Part shown: in pieces, positions 58,099-64,000 of the stretch
How positions within the stretch are numbered: position 1 is the first letter of the stretch
How the letters are laid out: each line of letters starts with the position of its first letter
Assembly: GCA_004352715.1 (NCBI GenBank)
Contig: SCFE01000074.1
Coordinates: 1,917,923 to 1,981,922, forward strand
Direction: 5' to 3'
Source of the DNA: Hofstenia miamia
Lineage: Eukaryota; Xenacoelomorpha; Acoela
DNA: 64,000 nt
Translations under genes and position numbers: made by a program
The notes under the pieces: generated by a model
Database searches by the model: none
What the model saw: only the letters and a program-made list of their open reading frames with translations
What the model was told of the DNA's origin: nothing

Positions 58099-59706
58099 AT
58101 TAGGGTGGTCCTTAATATATGAAATATGACCGATATATTTATTCACACCTTCATTTTGTTTTATCCTTGAACCTAATGGTTGTGATGCAATTTGAGCCAA
58201 ATCAAATAAGATTTAGGGGTAGCTCAATACGCTCAAAAATTGTGGTACACAGTATATGTAGCATCGCAACATTTTTCCTATAGTGTGTTAGACTTTGCCT
58301 CCGTAAAGCTCCATTTATCAAATCTACTTTCTCTGAAAGTAAAAAGCTATAGACGGCTGTTTATTGCCAAACCTGATGAACAAAGCAATGAATTGAAAAC
58401 TTTTATCTAACTTCAAATCTGAAACACTGAACAATGTAAGAAAGCTATGTAAGAATATAGAATGTCAGACCAGCCAAACTGAGCAATTATTTGAAATTTA
58501 CAATGTTTTTTTTAAATCTCGACAAATGAAGAAGGTATTGACGGAGATGTTGCTGCGTACACTAAATGGAGCACTTCATCGCGATGACTACAGAGACGTA
58601 TACTAAATGGAGCATGAACTTCATCGCAATGACTACAGAGAGATGGCGGAATTTGCTATTTTCCTGTTGGGCTTTACTCCACCTCGCGGAATCAAATTCC
58701 TGTTCCATGTTCCCTGAGTGCATCAATCATGCCTGATGAATGGCAAAGACAATTTATTCTAAGTATATTTTGTGAAAGGAATAAAACAATCGAAGGAGAA
58801 AGATGCATCGAAAGCCCCACAGTAGATACATTCACAATTTTCACCGATTTCACAACACGACGTTCAAAAGCATTATTTCGAGATTTTCATCTCTCGGACT
58901 CCTTCCTTTCTGTAAATCCCTCTAAATGGAAAGACTTGGATTATTTTGAACGTGCAAGGAGACGTGTCTCTCTCTGTGTTTTGCAAATGATAACAGAGAA
59001 CAAAGTGTTACCCTTATTCAAAAATTTAATTGAAGACTGAAGCATGATGAAGAGCAGCTCCAGTATTGAAATTGAAAGCTATACCCAAACTGTTCGAAGG
59101 CAATAACCCTCTCACAACTAAAAAGATAAGATTTGTAAATGTTTCTTTTAGGTGTTTCTTATGTGAACCATAGCAAAAAATAAAACGTACATTTATCTTG
59201 ATTTACATTGTGATAAACTGTTAAGTAGATAATCATAAGCTAAAATCAAGGAAATTTATTAAAATAAAACAGATAAAATCAAATATTTGAAATTAAGTGC
59301 AAAATGTATGAAGTATCGTAGAAAGTACAGACAGAAAGGTTAGATTAAGGACAAATACATGTAATAAATTTCTTACTGGTATATATAATATATGAATGTG
59401 ATATTCGTCGCCAATAAAGAGCAAAATTAAATATAAAAATCAGATCATTGCTTTGTTCGTCAAGCCTGCAATAAACAGTCTTCTATAGCTTCTTTAACTT
59501 TTTTAGAGCAAGTGGATTGGATAAAGAGAGCTTTGATAAGGAGGCAAAATCTGACATAATATAGGAAAAATGATGAGATACTATTTATATTGTATAACAC
59601 AAACTTTAAGTGTGTTGAGCTACCCCTAAATCTTATTTGATTTGCCTCAAATTGCATCACAAGCATTTAGTCCAAGGATAAAACAAAATTAACCCTAACC
59701 CCATAT
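58097..59706. mobile_element. DNA element with long terminal inverted repeats, class unknown
   Basis: The left arm (about 58155-58440) and the right arm (about 59450-59695) are inverted copies. Shared landmarks are TTTTGTTTTATCCTTG, AAATAAGATTTAGGGGTAGC (as its complement on the right) and GAACAAAGCAATGA. Similarity is roughly three bases in four by eye, so the copy is old. The left end carries TTAGGGTGGTCC. Between the arms lies one broken ORF. TA microsatellites border both ends, so a target duplication cannot be read. Confidence 0.75.
58620..59110 (+). pseudogene. Internal protein of the long-TIR element, unrecognised
   Basis: The main open stretch is 58729-59040 (MPDEWQRQFILSIFCERN ... 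PSKWKDLDYFERARRRVSL ... LFKNLIED). Upstream in another frame is HRNDYREMAEFAIFLLGF. Downstream in a third frame, protein-like sequence continues for some codons near 59040-59110. It is thus a frameshifted remnant of a longer protein. The W-x-x-L-x-Y pattern and the following helical stretch remind me of a protein found inside repeats of many invertebrates, but I cannot name the family. Confidence 0.5.
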
Positions 59707-60735
59707 ATTCAACATATATATATATATATATATATNNNNNNNNNNNNNNNNNNNNNNNNNNNNNNNNNNNNNNNNNNNNNNNNNNNNNNNNNNNNNNNNN
59801 NNNNNNNNNNNNNNNNNNNNNNNNNNNNNNNNNNNNNNNNNNNNNNNNNNNNNNNNNNNNNNNNNNNNNNNNNNNNNNNNNNNNNNNNNNNNNNNNNNNN
59901 NNNNNNNNNNNNNNNNNNNNNNNNNNNNNNNNNNNNNNNNNNNNNNNNNNNNNNNNNNNNNNNNNNNNNNNNNNNNNNNNNNNNNNNNNNNNNNNNNNNN
60001 NNNNNNNNNNNNNNNNNNNNNNNNNNNNNNNNNNNNNNNNNNNNNNNNNNNNNNNNNNNNNNNNNNNNNNNNNNNNNNNNNNNNNNNNNNNNNNNNNNNN
60101 NNNNNNNNNNNNNNNNNNNNNNNNNNNNNNNNNNNNNNNNNNNNNNNNNNNNNNNNNNNNNNNNNNNNNNNNNNNNNNNNNNNNNNNNNNNNNNNNNNNN
60201 NNNNNNNNNNNNNNNNNNNNNNNNNNNNNNNNNNNNNNNNNNNNNNNNNNNNNNNNNNNNNNNNNNNNNNNNNNNNNNNNNNNNNNNNNNNNNNNNNNNN
60301 NNNNNNNNNNNNNNNNNNNNNNNNNNNNNNNNNNNNNNNNNNNNNNNNNNNNNNNNNNNNNNNNNNNNNNNNNNNNNNNNNNNNNNNNNNNNNNNNNNNN
60401 NNNNNNNNNNNNNNNNNNNNNNNNNNNNNNNNNNNNNNNNNNNNNNNNNNNNNNNNNNNNNNNNNNNNNNNNNNNNNNNNNNNNNNNNNNNNNNNNNNNN
60501 NNNNNNNNNNNNNNNNNNNNNNNNNNNNNNNNNNNNNNNNNNNNNNNNNNNNNNNNNNNNNNNNNNNNNNNNNNNNNNNNNNNNNNNNNNNNNNNNNNNN
60601 NNNNNNNNNNNNNNNNNNNNNNNNNNNNNNNNNNNNNNNNNNNNNNNNNNNNNNNNNNNNNNNNNNNNNNNNNNNNNNNNNNNNNNNNNNNNNNNNNNNN
60701 NNNNNNNNNNNNNNNNNNNNNNNNNNNNNNNNNNN
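59707..60735. other. TA microsatellite and assembly gap (1000 N)
   Basis: (TA)n at 59715-59735 followed by exactly 1000 N (59736-60735). ORFs reported across it are artefacts. Earlier exons of the zinc-finger gene to the right may be in this gap. Confidence 0.9.
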
Positions 60736-61016
60736 CTTGCAATCTCTGTGATAAACGCTTTCCCGTTGCAACGGCCCTTGGTCGACACGTTAAATATCAT
60801 AATCTTGAAAGACCCTACAAATGTGCTCATTGCGATGCTTCATTTACATATAAATACAATTGTACTCGTCACATTTCGTGCTTTCATAGAGATAAAGATA
60901 ATTCCGATTGTCCTAAAGAAGCAGATCCTGTGAACAGTACGAAAGTCTTAGAGTTGAAACAAGAAATTTCAACCAGTACAAAACAAACAAATACTGAAGT
61001 CAATAATTCAATTTAA
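60736..61016 (+). CDS. C2H2 zinc-finger protein, C-terminal part (gene A)
   Basis: Open from the gap edge to a TAA at 61014-61016. Two C2H2 fingers are visible. The first is CNLCDKRFPVATALGRHVKYH (C-x2-C-x12-H-x3-H). The linker NLERPYKC is close to the classic TGEKPYKC. The second begins CAHCDASFTYKYN and ends with H-x4-H. A hydrophilic tail of about 40 residues follows. It is probably a sequence-specific DNA-binding regulator in the nucleus. The 5' part is lost in the gap. AATAAA at 61036-61041 lies just after the stop and is a plausible poly(A) signal. Confidence 0.88.
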
Positions 61017-61041
61017 TGAATACTATGTACATATTAATAAA

Positions 61042-61640
61042 TTGTGTAAGTGTATAAAAATGTTGATTTGTAGTTTTACTTGTCGGGAATATAGATTATA
61101 TTAGTTTTTAATATGGATTTCAAAGCTCTTTACTGACAATCTTTGCAATTCTTAATTGAAATACCATACAGATCAACTCATTATATAGTAGAAAAAAGTA
61201 CACATTTGGTTGTTTATCATGAAATGACATTCTAAAAGTACAGTATTATTAATAATAGAATCATTCAACAAATTATTCTGGTTCTATGGATGCTATTGGG
61301 ACATCATCAATTCAACAATATTTATCATTTTAAGTAAGATATAAAATATCAAAACATTATACAATAGCATCTTCCATTTTCAAAAAGATTTCATTGAAAA
61401 CAACCTCATCATATTAAGATTTACTAAGAAAACTTTACATATTACCTATTTTAAATCAATGAAAAACAAGTTTAAGTGTATAAATATCTGAAATTGAAAT
61501 TTATGGAAATTATTGAACATTTTCTATTAAAGAGGCGGAATAAAACGAGTCAATATTTTTGAAGTAAAACGTAGTTTTTCGCAGTAGAAAGAAGAAACTA
61601 GTGGGACAGCTCATGTTGACATTTATGAAGGTGTCAGGGT
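61042..61640. other. Non-coding stretch after zinc-finger gene A
   Basis: 3' flank of gene A; nothing else recognised. Confidence 0.4.
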
Positions 61641-61649
61641 AAATTGGTG

Positions 61650-61930
61650 TTACCATGATGTAATTGTGTACTTTGACCATCTGTCTATCTCTGATGTCAT
61701 TGGGATATATTTGGTTTTGATAACAAAATTAAGTTGCAAGCGTAAGCCTTATCGTCAAAATGTAGTAAATTTGAAATCGTTATCTATACAACTTACATAG
61801 TGGATAAACAAATATTTTTCAAACTCCCGTGAATTCATTAAAAAATATATATAACAATTTTAAAAATCTCAAAAGAGTTGCGCTCTTCACGTTTTAGAAC
61901 CTGATTTTTTTCAGTAAGAGTTGTAATTAA
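61650..61930 (+). repeat. Dispersed repeat family R1, copy 3
   Basis: Shares CCATCTGTCTATCTCTGATG with the 39.95-40.15 kb copy. It also shares GAGTTGCGCTCTTCAC with the complement of the 18.2 kb copy. It runs into the N gap at 61953. Confidence 0.55.
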
Positions 61931-61952
61931 TAAATATTTCAAAACAAAAAAA

Positions 61953-62952
61953 NNNNNNNNNNNNNNNNNNNNNNNNNNNNNNNNNNNNNNNNNNNNNNNN
62001 NNNNNNNNNNNNNNNNNNNNNNNNNNNNNNNNNNNNNNNNNNNNNNNNNNNNNNNNNNNNNNNNNNNNNNNNNNNNNNNNNNNNNNNNNNNNNNNNNNNN
62101 NNNNNNNNNNNNNNNNNNNNNNNNNNNNNNNNNNNNNNNNNNNNNNNNNNNNNNNNNNNNNNNNNNNNNNNNNNNNNNNNNNNNNNNNNNNNNNNNNNNN
62201 NNNNNNNNNNNNNNNNNNNNNNNNNNNNNNNNNNNNNNNNNNNNNNNNNNNNNNNNNNNNNNNNNNNNNNNNNNNNNNNNNNNNNNNNNNNNNNNNNNNN
62301 NNNNNNNNNNNNNNNNNNNNNNNNNNNNNNNNNNNNNNNNNNNNNNNNNNNNNNNNNNNNNNNNNNNNNNNNNNNNNNNNNNNNNNNNNNNNNNNNNNNN
62401 NNNNNNNNNNNNNNNNNNNNNNNNNNNNNNNNNNNNNNNNNNNNNNNNNNNNNNNNNNNNNNNNNNNNNNNNNNNNNNNNNNNNNNNNNNNNNNNNNNNN
62501 NNNNNNNNNNNNNNNNNNNNNNNNNNNNNNNNNNNNNNNNNNNNNNNNNNNNNNNNNNNNNNNNNNNNNNNNNNNNNNNNNNNNNNNNNNNNNNNNNNNN
62601 NNNNNNNNNNNNNNNNNNNNNNNNNNNNNNNNNNNNNNNNNNNNNNNNNNNNNNNNNNNNNNNNNNNNNNNNNNNNNNNNNNNNNNNNNNNNNNNNNNNN
62701 NNNNNNNNNNNNNNNNNNNNNNNNNNNNNNNNNNNNNNNNNNNNNNNNNNNNNNNNNNNNNNNNNNNNNNNNNNNNNNNNNNNNNNNNNNNNNNNNNNNN
62801 NNNNNNNNNNNNNNNNNNNNNNNNNNNNNNNNNNNNNNNNNNNNNNNNNNNNNNNNNNNNNNNNNNNNNNNNNNNNNNNNNNNNNNNNNNNNNNNNNNNN
62901 NNNNNNNNNNNNNNNNNNNNNNNNNNNNNNNNNNNNNNNNNNNNNNNNNNNN
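61953..62952. other. Assembly gap (1000 N, placeholder size)
   Basis: Exactly 1000 N. Confidence 0.95.
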
Positions 62953-63381
62953 ATTTTATTCATGAACTGCACACAATATCAATTTGGTAAAATTCAATAA
63001 TCTTATTTTTACAGCATTCCAGGAAAATTCCAATCTTCTAAATTTTGGAAATATACATGGAAATCTTAAGCAAAATGACTGCAAATTAGCAGAAAATTAA
63101 GTGATTAAATATGCAGATAGAAAAATCAATAACATATTTACACTTGCTCGTAAATTTAAAATTTCATATACATAATAATGCATGTATTTGGCAAACTTAA
63201 TCAAATATACTAATTCAAAAAGAACTTAATCATGCTGTGTTAGAGTGTGATTTATAATTTAGTTGATAGTTTCCATGGAAATTGCTGCTTTTTTGTTATT
63301 TAAGGAAATGTCTGTCCATCATGTAAAATTCTATTTGTCAAATGATGTTGTTTTTCACTTTAATATTTGCTATATATTTAG
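62953..63381. other. Presumed intron or 5' flank of zinc-finger gene B
   Basis: AT-rich and without a clear exon. It ends with a pyrimidine/TA-rich tract and AG at 63380-63381 that serves as acceptor for the next exon. Confidence 0.45.
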
Positions 63382-64000
63382 AACTCTGAAGCGAATGACA
63401 GGGAACTTGAAGAAATTGGAGGCGCTGCCCAACACAATGCTTTACTTGTTTGCAAGTTTTGTCCATTTTTCACACACTCTTCAGAAGAATTCGAAATGCA
63501 TTTAAAATGCCATTCCGAAATAGACGATCTAAAACAAGATGATAGTAAAATTTATCAACGAGAAAGTGGAAGTCTATCTCCACTCCTTAAAAAGACTTAT
63601 GACTGCCAAATATGTGGTAAGCAGTTAAGCTCAAAATGTTCTCTTGCTCGACATGGTTTAGTTCATAGTGGACTGAAGCCATATAGATGTTCAGTATGTG
63701 GAGCTGCATTCACCACAAGTGGGAATTTATCCAGACACATGAAAATACACTCAGCAATGCAGCACCACCGCAAACAAAACAAGTCGCATGCATTAAGTAC
63801 GGAACAGCAACTACTCACCAATGTCAACTTCAACCATTGCTGCAAGCCCTGTGGAATGATGTTCAAGAATGGAAAAGGCTTGAGAATGCATAACTTTATG
63901 ATCCATCGTCACAAAAAGGGTCTTTCAACATTATGTGCCTTAAATATAAAAGATGATGAAGAATCCAAGATTGAGGTTCCTCACCAGGTTGATGCCATTG
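63382..64000 (+). CDS. C2H2 zinc-finger protein (gene B), exon running off the window
   Basis: The frame starting at 63382 (AAC TCT GAA) is open for 206 codons to the end of the window. It has no ATG near its start, so it is an internal exon after the acceptor at 63380-63381. Fingers in order: [42 protein letters not shown], then after the linker SGLKPYRC a third ending in NLSRHMKIH, and a fourth starting [13 protein letters not shown] with H-x4-H spacing. Acidic spacer segments separate fingers one and two. It is a likely nuclear DNA-binding protein. It lies about 2.4 kb from zinc-finger gene A on the same strand, so the two may be tandem relatives. Confidence 0.9.

Noticed and set aside
59688-59705. 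Telomere-like TTAACCCTAACCCC
   Set aside because: Only about two units, at the end of a DNA element and internal to the scaffold; too short to suggest a telomere or a fusion point.
63263-63505. 80-codon ORF starting MIVSMEIAAFLL
   Set aside because: It is in a different frame from the zinc-finger exon that covers 63382-64000; the zinc-finger frame is the real one.
63663-63893. ORFs on both strands within the zinc-finger exon
   Set aside because: Shadows of the zinc-finger frame.

Overview
The window is an AT-rich stretch of an invertebrate animal genome. The evidence is spliced genes with GT-AG introns, animal-type domains (DEG/ENaC channel, LDL-receptor class A, immunoglobulin-like, C2H2 zinc finger), a eukaryotic tRNA-Ser, and a dense mixture of LINE, Ty3/gypsy, Tc1, hAT, MULE-like and Harbinger-like elements. 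I cannot name the phylum. Four of the five introns visible in the immunoglobulin-type gene are only 40-48 bases long, which is unusually short for an animal. The sequence is a scaffold with six runs of N: 5189-5364, 11351-11404, 21235-21918, 24484-25483, 59736-60735 and 61953-62952. The last two and the fourth are exactly 1000 bases, the usual placeholder for a join of unknown length.

Host genes. (1) A DEG/ENaC-type channel on the minus strand (5702-8021), whose extracellular part carries one clear and one divergent LDLa module and a CUB-like stretch. It is broken by one frameshift near 6655. (2) An immunoglobulin-superfamily type I membrane protein on the plus strand (54522-56296), with six exons, all internal ones symmetric phase 1-1: signal peptide, three ectodomain exons, transmembrane exon, tail exon. 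(3) A near-identical copy of the start of that gene, in reverse, at 21926-22873. (4) Two C2H2 zinc-finger genes at the right end (60736-61016 and 63382 to beyond the end). (5) A tRNA-Ser(TGA) at 35513-35593, with a decayed copy next to it. Two weaker orphan exons lie at 660-881 and 37023-37261 (minus).

Mobile DNA fills most of the rest. 1-20 kb: two hAT-type MITEs, a MULE-like MITE, a Tc1-family element and a fragment of it, and a third hAT-type MITE. 21-26.5 kb: LINE fragments and a small contig island that mirrors 52.9-55.5 kb. 26.7-33.9 kb: a decayed Ty3/gypsy element on the minus strand with gag, protease, RT/RNase H, integrase and an extra 3' ORF that does not look like an envelope gene. 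34-35.1 kb: a truncated Tc1 copy. 37.5-39.9 kb: a second gypsy relic interrupted by a plus-strand gypsy fragment that has lost its RT/RNase H. 40-48.5 kb: MITEs, a direct repeat pair and two LINE relics. 50.2-53.9 kb: an almost full-length LINE with a Harbinger-like MITE inside it. 58.1-59.7 kb: a DNA element with roughly 250-300-base inverted repeats and an internal ORF that I cannot assign to a superfamily.

The most interesting items are the channel with LDLa and CUB-like modules, the inverted duplication of the Ig-type receptor gene (real or an assembly product), the unclassified long-TIR element, and the extra ORF of the gypsy element. All similarity statements come from reading the sequence; no database search was run.
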